NCBI GenBank assembly: GCA_900552255.1
Contig: URZF01000027.1
Location: 1-11,990, forward strand
Length of the DNA: 11,990 nt
DNA from: an uncultured Eubacteriales bacterium
GTDB taxonomy: Bacteria > Bacillota > Clostridia > Oscillospirales > CAG-272
Direction of reading: 5' to 3'
In this document: positions 1 through 5,230 of the stretch, piece after piece
How positions within the stretch are numbered: the stretch's first letter is position 1
Layout: the number at the start of each line of letters is the position of its first letter
Position numbers and translations under genes: made by a program
The notes under the pieces: model-generated
Told to the model about the DNA's origin: nothing
Database searches by the model: none
Seen by the model: only the letters and a program-made list of their open reading frames with translations

Positions 1-3
1 AAT

Positions 4-32
4 AGTATAACATAAACAAATTTTCGTGTCAA
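4..32 (-). promoter_or_regulatory. Consensus vegetative promoter firing leftward out of the window
   Basis: Read on the minus strand, TTGACA (32-27) is followed by exactly 17 bases and TATACT (9-4). This matches the housekeeping sigma-A consensus in 11 of 12 positions. Transcription would start just beyond the left edge, so a divergent gene probably lies to the left. The same hexamers and spacing occur ahead of the kinase gene at 2475-2503, which supports this being the host's normal promoter form. Confidence 0.7.
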
Positions 33-57
33 GGCATGAGAAAAAATGCCGCACGAA
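23..57. repeat. Imperfect inverted repeat overlapping the leftward promoter
   Basis: TTCGTG (23-28) pairs with CACGAA (52-57), and GGCAT (33-37) pairs with ATGCC (46-50). The asymmetric bulge is TCAA on one side and G on the other. The left arm overlaps the -35 TTGACA at 27-32, so it could be an operator for the leftward gene. No T-run follows it on either strand, so it is unlikely to be a terminator. Confidence 0.35.
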
Positions 58-118
58 TTCACAAAAAATTCAATCTTTTCAGAATAAAAGCTCGGTACCG
101 TCCGTTTATCGTTTTATG

Positions 119-147
119 TTGACTTTTTCGGCTATTTCGGATATAAT
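119..147 (+). promoter_or_regulatory. Sigma-A promoter for the MFS transporter
   Basis: TTGACT (119-124), a 17-base spacer and TATAAT (142-147) give a near-perfect housekeeping promoter. The start is expected near 153-155, leaving a leader of about 65 bases before the ATT codon at 220. It also argues that the gene starts near 220, because the region between has no other good coding start. Confidence 0.8.
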
Positions 148-157
148 CATATCCGTC

Positions 158-176
158 GCGCGGCGGAGAACCGCGC
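158..176 (+). other. 5' leader hairpin of the transporter mRNA
   Basis: GCGCGG (158-163) and CCGCGC (171-176) form a 6-bp all-GC stem with a 7-base loop, only a few bases after the predicted transcription start. Hairpins at the extreme 5' end can protect mRNA from decay. There is no U-run, so this is not a terminator. A role here is inference. Confidence 0.45.
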
Positions 177-208
177 ATAAAACAGAGATCGTTTTGTTGG
201 TCGGTTTT

Positions 209-222
209 GGAGACTTTACATT
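209..222 (+). promoter_or_regulatory. Ribosome binding site pointing to an ATT start codon
   Basis: GGAG (209-212) lies 7 bases before ATT (220-222). The frame is open back to a TAA at 178-180 and contains no ATG, GTG or TTG between that stop and the GTG at 277. No comparable ribosome binding site sits ahead of GTG 277: the bases there, CTTTACAGGATATGTC, themselves encode membrane-helix residues. Confidence 0.6.
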
Positions 223-1419
223 AGAAAAAAACTAAATTTCAATCATACCGTATATGCTTGCTTTACAGGATATGTCGTGCAGGCGATTATCGTCAATTTT
301 GCGCCGCTGCTTTTTGTAACGTTTCAGAATACATACGGCATCGGACTTGAAAAAATCACGCTGCTTGTCACGATCAATTTCGGTATTCAGCTTATCATCG
401 ATCTTTTTTCCTCCGTTTTTGTCCGGCGGCTTGGATACCGCCGGACGGCGGTGACCGCGCAGTGCTTTTCCATTTTGGGGCTTGTCTGCCTTGCATTTCT
501 GCCGGAAATCTGCGAAAACGCATACACCGGACTTCTCATTTCCACAGCTTTATATGCCGTCGGCGGCGGGCTGGACGAGGTGATCATCAGCCCTGTGGTG
601 GAGCTTTGTCCGACGGAGCGCAAGGCCGCCTCGATGAGCCTGCTCCACTCGTTTTACTGCTGGGGACAGCTTTTTACGATTCTTGTTTCCACCGCGTTTT
701 TTGCCGTTTTCGGAATCGAGAACTGGCGGGTTTTGGCGCTTCTTTGGGCGGTGATCCCGCTTGCCGATATGATTTTGTTTTTGCTCGTTCCGATGCCGGA
801 GAGCGAGGAGGAGTCGGGAGGAGGGCTGAAGCTTGGGGAATTGTTCCGCATGAAAAAATTTTGGCTTTTGGCGCTCATTATGGTATGCGCGGGCGCCGCG
901 GAGCTTTGTATCAGCCAGTGGGCTTCCGCATTTGCACAGACGGGGCTTGGCGTCGATAAAACGGTCGGCGACCTTGCAGGACCGTGCCTGTTTGCCGCGC
1001 TGATGGGTACCGCGAGGGTTTTGTATGCCAAATTCAGCGATAGGCTGAACGCGCAGAACGCCATGATCGCTTCGGGCGTGCTTTGCATCGTGAGCTATCT
1101 TTTGGCGGCGCTCTCTCCGATTCCGGCGCTCGGGCTTGTCGGCTGTGCGCTGGCGGGCTTCTCGGTCGGCATTTTTTGGCCGTGCGCGCTCAGTATCGGC
1201 GCGTCGAGCATCCGCGGCGGCGGAGTGGCGCTGTTCGCCATGCTGGCGCTGTTCGGAGATGTCGGCTGCACTACGGGTCCCACGCTTGTCGGCATGGTTT
1301 CGGATGCGTTCGGCGGCAGGCTGAATGTCGGGATATTGTTTTCTCTTGTTTTCCCGGTCTTGCTGATTGTGAGCGTTCTGCTGTATAAGAGGGATATGGG
1401 AAACGAGAAGAAAGATTGA
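220..1419 (+). CDS. MFS family transporter, probable ATT start
   Basis: Integral membrane transporter of the major facilitator superfamily, 399 residues from the ATT at 220 (380 from the GTG at 277). The protein is almost entirely hydrophobic segments, consistent with about 12 membrane helices. A motif-A-like loop (FVRRLGYRR) lies between helices 2 and 3, and a charged cytoplasmic loop (PESEEESGG) at the middle. The extra codons 220-276 read RKKLNFNHTVYACFTGY, a charged N-terminus running into helix 1. Starting at GTG 277 would remove about half of that helix. The gene is monocistronic, with a consensus promoter upstream and a terminator 11 bases after its TGA. The substrate cannot be told from sequence. 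Frames on the opposite strand are open because of codon bias and are not genes. Confidence 0.88.
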   Translation: MRKKLNFNHTVYACFTGYVVQAIIVNFAPLLFVTFQNTYGIGLEKITLLVTINFGIQLIIDLFSSVFVRRLGYRRTAVTAQCFSILGLVCLAFLPEICENAYTGLLISTALYAVGGGLDEVIISPVVELCPTERKAASMSLLHSFYCWGQLFTILVSTAFFAVFGIENWRVLALLWAVIPLADMILFLLVPMPESEEESGGGLKLGELFRMKKFWLLALIMVCAGAAELCISQWASAFAQTGLGVDKTVGDLAGPCLFAALMGTARVLYAKFSDRLNAQNAMIASGVLCIVSYLLAALSPIPALGLVGCALAGFSVGIFWPCALSIGASSIRGGGVALFAMLALFGDVGCTTGPTLVGMVSDAFGGRLNVGILFSLVFPVLLIVSVLLYKRDMGNEKKD

Positions 1420-1429
1420 TTTCGGTCTG

Positions 1430-1461
1430 AAAAAGCCCCGGACTTCTGTCCGGGGCTTTTT
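1430..1461 (+). terminator. Intrinsic terminator, probably bidirectional
   Basis: Stem GCCCCGGAC (1435-1443) and GTCCGGGGC (1448-1456), loop TTCT, flanked by AAAAA (1430-1434) and TTTTT (1457-1461). It ends the transporter transcript. Because the flanks are symmetric, it can also stop minus-strand transcription coming out of the kinase gene, whose stop codon is 88 bases away. Confidence 0.92.
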
Positions 1462-1463
1462 GG

Positions 1464-1536
1464 TTGAAATCACGTTGTGTTCCTTCGGTAGCTTTTCGAT
1501 ATCGGCGCTTTCGATTTCCGTTTGATTTCAATCGAA
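1464..1536. repeat. Nested inverted repeats between the two convergent genes
   Basis: TTGAAATCA (1464-1472) and TGATTTCAA (1523-1531) are a perfect 9-bp inverted pair 50 bases apart. TTCGATT (1510-1516) and AATCGAA (1530-1536) form a second, overlapping 7-bp pair. They cannot fully form together. No T-run follows, so their role, if any, is unknown. Nothing else is visible in the gap 1462-1548. Confidence 0.3.
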
Positions 1537-1548
1537 TTGGCAGCGGAT

Positions 1549-2442
1549 TCACAGGTATTTTTTTACGGCGTCCATCAGTGTTCCCATGTATTTTTCACCG
1601 TACAGCGTGACGTGACCGAGCCATTGGTTGATTTTCCAGAGATCGCGGCGTTCCTCATAGCCCGGATCCAAGGGGTAGGCCTCTTTATAAGCGTCAAAGA
1701 ATACGGGGGAGACCGGACAGAAAAAATCCACCGTCGTGAGGTCGATTTCGCGGTTTCCGTAATAGATGCTGCAATCGACGAGCACAAGCTCATGTCCGTT
1801 ATATAGCAGATTCCCGATCCACGGATCGCCGTGCAGCAGAGAAAAGGCGGTCTGCGGCGGACAAAGCTCCGGCAGCCTTGTGATGAGGCGTTCGAGCATG
1901 GCGCATGCTTCGGGGTTCATTTTGCCTGCATCGACCGCCATTTTCATGGTATCGCGCAGTCTGCATTCGCCGTAAAATTCCGTCCATGTATCTTTCCATG
2001 TGTTGTCCTGCTTGAAAATGCCGAGATAGGTCTGCCTTTCAAGCCCGCATTTGTCGTGATGGATGCGGTGCAGGGAAGCGAGCCCCTGACCGAGGAGCTC
2101 CCAGTCGCGCTTGGTTCCCGGTGTTACGACGTCGATCGCCTCCAAAATGAGCAGAGCGGTGTCTCCCTCTTCCACGACGGCGATGACCTCCGGCGTTTTG
2201 ACAGGAGAATGCGAACGGATATAGTCGAGCTCCCATGCCTCCGCGGCGAATTGATCCGGAGAAAACGGATTGGTGCCGGCCTTGACGAATACGTCCAGGC
2301 TTTCTCCTTCGAATATTGCGGCGGCGTGCATGGCGCCTGTCTTGTTCTCGCGGATTCCGGTGATGCGAAAGGGCTTTCCTATGGATGCCGTTACTGCGTT
2401 TTCGATTGCTTGGTTGTAGGCTCCGTCTGTCAAAAGATTCAT
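1549..2442 (-). CDS. Fructosamine kinase / ketosamine-3-kinase family protein
   Basis: A 297-residue small-molecule kinase of the fructosamine-3-kinase family (APH-like fold), close to the usual family length. Members phosphorylate sugars attached to amines by glycation, which then detach; activity here is inferred. Visible motifs: nucleotide-binding lysine K54 (VFVKAG) with E68; the family signature around 118-160 (LASLH, YLG, Q145, N147, W152, F156); catalytic HGDPWIGN (204-211) with D206 and N211; metal-binding D223 (VDCSIYYGNREIDL) in place of the usual IDPAVYYGDRE; and INQWLGHVTLYG (271-282) near the C-terminus. The start ATG has GGGAG 6 bases upstream. The gene has its own promoter, but no terminator separates it from sigF. 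Its cytoplasmic repair role seems unrelated to sporulation. Confidence 0.88.
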   Translation of the reverse strand: MNLLTDGAYNQAIENAVTASIGKPFRITGIRENKTGAMHAAAIFEGESLDVFVKAGTNPFSPDQFAAEAWELDYIRSHSPVKTPEVIAVVEEGDTALLILEAIDVVTPGTKRDWELLGQGLASLHRIHHDKCGLERQTYLGIFKQDNTWKDTWTEFYGECRLRDTMKMAVDAGKMNPEACAMLERLITRLPELCPPQTAFSLLHGDPWIGNLLYNGHELVLVDCSIYYGNREIDLTTVDFFCPVSPVFFDAYKEAYPLDPGYEERRDLWKINQWLGHVTLYGEKYMGTLMDAVKKYL

Positions 2443-2447
2443 AAACC

Positions 2448-2487
2448 GCTCCCGTATACCGTATTTTTACATACAGTATACGGGAGC
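2448..2487. repeat. Large palindrome spanning the kinase -10 and ribosome binding site
   Basis: Two perfect 12-bp arms, GCTCCCGTATAC (2448-2459) and GTATACGGGAGC (2476-2487), with an inner GTAT/ATAC pair (2461-2464, 2471-2474) and a 6-base loop. On the minus strand the upstream arm overlaps the promoter spacer and the -10. The downstream arm contains the GGGAG ribosome binding site (2453-2449). It could be a repressor operator, or an RNA hairpin formed only in transcripts entering from sigF. Confidence 0.8.
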
Positions 2488-2503
2488 CGCTTTATAATGT
2501 CAA
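2475..2503 (-). promoter_or_regulatory. Consensus promoter of the fructosamine kinase gene
   Basis: On the minus strand TTGACA (2503-2498), a 17-base spacer and TATACT (2480-2475). Transcription should begin near 2468, giving a leader of about 25 bases. The -35 lies 8 bases after the sigF stop codon. A start at 2468 excludes the upstream palindrome arm from the transcript. Confidence 0.8.
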
Positions 2504-2511
2504 GCTCATTT

Positions 2512-3249
2512 TTACAGCTCACGCCGCAGAAATTCAAAGATTTTTTTCTCTTCTCTGGAAACCTTGACCTGCGTGATCCCGAGGATTTCCGCGGTCTGCT
2601 GCTGGGACAGATCTTTATAAAATCGGAGGATGATGATCTGCCGGCTCCGCTCGTCGAGCTTGGAGATGGCTTCGGAAAGCGCCAGCTTATCGGTCATGAG
2701 CTCGATCTCGTTTTCCGATGCGGGCGTCAGATTTTCCAGCGTCGTGCCGTCCTCCTCGCCGCCTACCGTCTCTTGGAGCGAATAGACGGGGCATACGGCA
2801 TCGAGCGCGTAAACGATATCCTCCGCCGGCATCCCGCAGAGCTCGGAAAGCTCGGAGAGCTTCGGCTCGCGCTGATGCGTTTTGATAAACTCCTCCTTGG
2901 CACGCATGACGGCGGTTCCTTTTTTCCTCACGTCGCGGCTCACCTTGATGATGCCGTCGTCGCGCAGAAAACGCCGGATCTCTCCGATGATGAGCGGCAC
3001 GGCATAGGTCGAGAACACGGTCCCGAAGCCTGCGTCGAAGCTTTTTGCCGCTTTCAGCATGCCGATCGTACCGATCTGCACGAGATCCTCATATTCGGCA
3101 TTCCTGCCGATGAAGCGTCTTGCGATGTTCTTGACAAGCCCCATATTCTGTGAGATGAGGCGTTCCATTGCGCCTCGGTCGCCGCTCTGCGCCTTTGCAA
3201 TCAGGGTCAGATTATCCTCGCCCTCTGTTTTTTCCATACATTCGGACAT
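2512..3249 (-). CDS. sigF: RNA polymerase sporulation sigma factor SigF (SpoIIAC)
   Basis: Forespore-specific sigma factor that directs RNA polymerase to early forespore genes after asymmetric division. It is 245 residues, typical for SigF. Region 2 is at about 34-99 (DLVQIGTIGMLKAAKSFD, then FSTYAVPLIIGEIRRFLRD). Region 3 follows to about 160, and region 4 carries the helix-turn-helix near 214-237 (LSQQQTAEILGITQVKVSRE). The start ATG has GAGGAG 7 bases upstream; an in-frame ATG four codons later is less well placed. It is the last gene of spoIIAA-spoIIAB-sigF, 28 bp after spoIIAB. No intrinsic terminator follows, so transcripts may run into the kinase gene. Confidence 0.96.
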   Translation of the reverse strand: MSECMEKTEGEDNLTLIAKAQSGDRGAMERLISQNMGLVKNIARRFIGRNAEYEDLVQIGTIGMLKAAKSFDAGFGTVFSTYAVPLIIGEIRRFLRDDGIIKVSRDVRKKGTAVMRAKEEFIKTHQREPKLSELSELCGMPAEDIVYALDAVCPVYSLQETVGGEEDGTTLENLTPASENEIELMTDKLALSEAISKLDERSRQIIILRFYKDLSQQQTAEILGITQVKVSREEKKIFEFLRREL

Positions 3250-3277
3250 AGAAACTCTCCTCTTCTTCCCATGGGTT

Positions 3278-3727
3278 TTATGTATCCTCCTGTGAAGAGG
3301 AAAGCTTTCTTGTGAGCGTTACTCTTGTTCCTTCACCGGGCTTTGAGAAGACGGAAAGCTTGTCCGAGAAGCTTTCCATGATCGAGAAGCCCATGCCGCA
3401 TCTGTCCTCGTCGGGACAGGTGGTAAATAGAGGTGTGCGCGCCTTTTCCACGTCCTCGATCCCGCATCCGCGGTCTGAGACCGTGATTTTGAGCGTTCTG
3501 TCATCATAATATTTGGCGGTAAGGGTGACGATCCCCGTGGTTCCGCGGTAGGCGTGGACGATGCAGTTGGTGACGGCCTCGCTGACGGCGCAGCGGATGT
3601 CCGCCAGCTCCTCCACGTCGGGATCGAGCGGAAGCATAAATCCGGAGATGATGCTTCTTGCCAGCGCCTCATTCTCCGATTTCGATAAAAACGTGCATTT
3701 GATTTCATTGGCGGCTTTTTTTGGCAT
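3278..3727 (-). CDS. spoIIAB: Anti-sigma F factor / serine kinase SpoIIAB
   Basis: Anti-sigma factor of 149 residues with a GHKL (HATPase) fold. It binds SigF in the cytoplasm and keeps it inactive, and it phosphorylates SpoIIAA. The ATP pocket is visible: N-box SEAVTNCIVHAY (49-60, with E50 and N54), G1 box SDRGCGI (84-90, with D85), an ATP-lid PLFTTCP (99-105) and G2 box RCGMGFSIME (109-118). E20 and R24 in NEALAR match the residues that contact SigF and SpoIIAA in Bacillus subtilis (E16, R20). The ATG begins only 2 bp after the spoIIAA stop, so the two are probably translationally coupled. Confidence 0.96.
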   Translation of the reverse strand: MPKKAANEIKCTFLSKSENEALARSIISGFMLPLDPDVEELADIRCAVSEAVTNCIVHAYRGTTGIVTLTAKYYDDRTLKITVSDRGCGIEDVEKARTPLFTTCPDEDRCGMGFSIMESFSDKLSVFSKPGEGTRVTLTRKLSSSQEDT

Positions 3728-3729
3728 GT

Positions 3730-4068
3730 TTACACATCCTTTCGATTATCAAATTGATTTTCTATTTTGATCATGCGGTCAATCCCGGCCATTTTCAGCA
3801 TTCTTTCCGCTCTGACGGAAGGATTTCTCACGACGAGCGACGTGCCGATTTCCTTGGCTTTTGTGTACCGTCCGAGAATGAGGCCGAGCCCGGAGCTGTC
3901 CATGAAATCGACGCCCCCGATATCGATGACAAGCGTTTTCGGAAGCTCTCTGTACATCGCCTCGTCGATGCCCGCGCGCACGGAAACGGCGCGGTGATGA
4001 TCGATTTCTCCCGACAGGGCGGCGACGAGCGTCTCGTCTGCATAGGAAATTTTTAAATGCTCCTCCAT
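3730..4068 (-). CDS. spoIIAA: Anti-anti-sigma factor SpoIIAA (STAS domain)
   Basis: STAS-domain protein of 112 residues. When unphosphorylated it binds SpoIIAB and releases SigF; SpoIIAB phosphorylates it and the SpoIIE phosphatase reverses this. SpoIIE is not in the window. The phospho-acceptor loop is FMDSSGLGLILGRY (55-68), with S58 at the same position as in Bacillus subtilis. The N-terminal SGEIDHH (19-25) is also characteristic. AAGGAG lies 9 bases before the ATG. It is the first gene of the operon. No SigH-type promoter was recognised in the 120 bp upstream, which instead hold a terminator. Confidence 0.96.
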   Translation of the reverse strand: MEEHLKISYADETLVAALSGEIDHHRAVSVRAGIDEAMYRELPKTLVIDIGGVDFMDSSGLGLILGRYTKAKEIGTSLVVRNPSVRAERMLKMAGIDRMIKIENQFDNRKDV

Positions 4069-4087
4069 ATTGACTTTCTCCTTTCAC

Positions 4088-4121
4088 AAAAAAAGGTGCT
4101 ATCCTGAAATAAGGATAGCAC
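4088..4121 (-). terminator. Intrinsic terminator between the small gene and spoIIAA
   Basis: Minus strand: GTGCTATCC (4121-4113), an 8-base loop, GGATAGCAC (4104-4096), one C, then seven Ts (4094-4088). It ends the regulator/small-gene transcript. Its U-run finishes only 4 bases before the AAGGAG of spoIIAA, so the operon leader either starts within this element or passes through it. A TGC-TATCCT extended -10-like sequence lies in the upstream arm; this is weak evidence for a start inside the hairpin. Confidence 0.85.
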
Positions 4122-4188
4122 GCGGGACCTGCAAAGCTTGTCGCAATCTGGTGTCGAATCGATTTTTGCGGTAAAAACCGGTTTTTCT

Positions 4189-4440
4189 TTATAATTTGAT
4201 TTTTACATGTGTACTTTCGGCGTCCGTGATTTCGAGAAGACACCAATTCGGATGCTTTTTCCTTTGCCGCCGGATTTCGCGGAACAGGGCGTTAAGCTCT
4301 TTTTCGCCCAGTTCTTGGAAAATGTCGGCTTGCTTTTGGATGCAGTTTGCTCCGATACGCGCCGTAAGAGCGTTCATCGCAAGGAAAGAGGGAAAGAGCA
4401 GGCGGATATTTTTTTCGGACGTTTTTATATGGATTCTCAT
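4189..4440 (-). CDS. Small protein sharing the C-terminal motif of its neighbouring regulator
   Basis: I do not recognise a named function. Starting from ATG 4440 it has 83 residues and is soluble and basic in the middle (REIRRQRKKHP, 54-64). Its end, LLEITDAESTHVKIKL (68-83), aligns with LIEVESAEGDTVEITV near the end of the upstream HTH regulator. Its start, RIHIK, matches the regulator's MLYIRV segment. The two therefore look like paralogous copies of one small domain. ATG 4440 is preferred over a GTG at 4467 because GGAGG lies 8 bases before it and no ribosome binding site precedes the GTG. It follows the regulator by 23 bp in the same transcript and ends just before a terminator. It may act as a partner or modulator of the regulator. 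Confidence 0.7.
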   Translation of the reverse strand: MRIHIKTSEKNIRLLFPSFLAMNALTARIGANCIQKQADIFQELGEKELNALFREIRRQRKKHPNWCLLEITDAESTHVKIKL

Positions 4441-4463
4441 GATGGCATCCTCCCTTTGGGTTA

Positions 4464-4958
4464 TCACTCTACTGTGATTTCCACGGTATCGCCCTCTGCG
4501 CTTTCCACTTCGATAAGCTTGCCGATAAGTCCTTTTTCCACGAGGTCGATAATCTGTTCAAAGTCGATGTTTTGTAAGACATCGTTTCCCGACACCTGCG
4601 GCAGCTTGATTCCCATGGAGATAGCAAGCTTCACAAGCGGAATCGGAAGATTGATGCGGACCTTGTCGCCTCTTCCGGAATCGACGCGGATATACAGCAT
4701 CATATCGTCCGGATTTTTTCTTTTTTCAGGGGATAGAAGCTCCGTTTTCTTTTTCGGCGTAACGGAGAACAGCTCGTCGATGGTGACGTCGAATAGCTTT
4801 GCGAGCTCGGGCAGGAGCATGATATCGGGACAGGAGAGGTCGTTTTCCCATTTGGAGACCGCCTGCGGGGATACGCCGAGCCTTTCCGCGAGCTCCTCTT
4901 GGGTGATCCCTTTTTCTTTTCTTAGCTCGGATATTTTTTTGCCGAGAGTGTTGGACAT
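4464..4958 (-). CDS. XRE-family HTH transcriptional regulator with a small C-terminal domain
   Basis: DNA-binding regulator of 164 residues. An N-terminal XRE/HTH_3 domain covers about 5-62, with recognition region TQEELAERLGVSPQAVSKWE (19-38) and LPELAKLFDVTIDELF (49-64). A linker rich in Lys and Pro follows (68-83). The C-terminal domain (86-164) reads LYIRV, KVRINLPIPLV, then GKLIEVESAEGDTVEITVE, resembling the small N-terminal module of YvlB/DUF4097-type proteins; I am not certain of that family. AAAGGAGG lies 8 bases before the ATG. Repeats at 5052-5084 in its upstream region are candidate autoregulatory sites. It is divergent from the DNRLRE/Rhs unit, so it may control that unit too. 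Confidence 0.85.
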   Translation of the reverse strand: MSNTLGKKISELRKEKGITQEELAERLGVSPQAVSKWENDLSCPDIMLLPELAKLFDVTIDELFSVTPKKKTELLSPEKRKNPDDMMLYIRVDSGRGDKVRINLPIPLVKLAISMGIKLPQVSGNDVLQNIDFEQIIDLVEKGLIGKLIEVESAEGDTVEITVE

Positions 4959-5051
4959 TGTGTCGTCCTCCTTTGTTTTTGATGCCTTTATGATAGCATA
5001 GGCGTCGGTGGAAGATAAGAGAATATCGGTTGATACCGCTATGTTTTTCGC

Positions 5052-5084
5052 AACCGTTGGTAGAGAAGTTTATAAACCGTTGGT
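5052..5084. promoter_or_regulatory. Candidate operator: duplicated AACCGTTGGT
   Basis: AACCGTTGGT occurs at 5052-5061 and again at 5075-5084, spaced 23 bp start to start, about two helical turns. Each copy is a short dyad (ACC-GTT-GGT). A related dyad, GGTTGATACC, lies at 5028-5037. They lie between the regulator gene and the DNRLRE gene, downstream of a candidate regulator promoter, as expected for binding sites of the adjacent HTH protein. The binding partner is inference. Confidence 0.45.
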
Positions 5085-5093
5085 TGCTTTTTA

Positions 5094-5123
5094 ATTTTAT
5101 CATATTATTTGGATGAAAAGCAA
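5094..5123 (-). promoter_or_regulatory. Candidate promoter of the HTH regulator
   Basis: On the minus strand TTGCTT (5123-5118), an 18-base spacer and TAAAAT (5099-5094). This is the best sigma-A-like match in the divergent region, but weaker than the promoters at 4-32, 119-147 and 2475-2503. A start near 5087 would put both AACCGTTGGT copies just downstream. Confidence 0.35.
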
Positions 5124-5161
5124 ATAGAGCTTTTTGCCAAACGGTAGAGAGAAAATTTTTT

Positions 5162-5198
5162 AATCCGGACAGAGGCTGTCCGGATTTTCTTTTATACT
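5162..5198 (+). terminator. Terminator-like hairpin ahead of the DNRLRE/Rhs unit, followed by TATACT
   Basis: AATCCGGACAG (5162-5172) and CTGTCCGGATT (5176-5186) form a perfect 11-bp stem with loop AGG, followed on the plus strand by TTCTTTT (5187-5193). It has the form of an intrinsic terminator, yet no plus-strand gene lies upstream of it back to 1419. TATACT (5193-5198) directly after it could be a -10, but no -35 is recognisable because the hairpin fills that place. It may be an attenuator, a shield against antisense transcription, or an operator. Confidence 0.6.
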
Positions 5199-5230
5199 GT
5201 AACCGATCCGCGGAGACAGAAAGGAGAACT

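Noticed and set aside
26..235. 69-residue plus-strand open frame at the left edge
   Set aside because: It spans a consensus promoter and leader hairpin, has no ribosome binding site, and its translation has no recognisable pattern. It overlaps the likely ATT start of the transporter in another frame.
550..1473. 307-residue minus-strand open frame opposite the transporter
   Set aside because: It covers the terminator and gives an Arg/Gln/His-rich translation with no domain pattern. It is the mirror of GC-rich membrane-protein codons.
1831..3153. 440-residue plus-strand open frame opposite the kinase and sigF
   Set aside because: It crosses two well-supported genes and the intergenic promoter between them, with a nonsense-like translation.
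4173..4186. Perfect 14-bp palindrome AAAAACCGGTTTTT
   Set aside because: It lies just after the small gene's stop. The inner stem is too short for a terminator, and neither flank gives a convincing promoter or operator setting.
4069..4188. SigH promoter expected for spoIIAA
   Set aside because: I looked for AGGA-type -35 and GAAT-type -10 elements at the right spacing. The only AGGA is in the terminator arm, with a poor partner, so I do not call it.
4207..5001. 264-residue Ser/Phe-rich plus-strand open frame
   Set aside because: It is antisense to the HTH regulator and the small protein, which have good motifs and ribosome binding sites.
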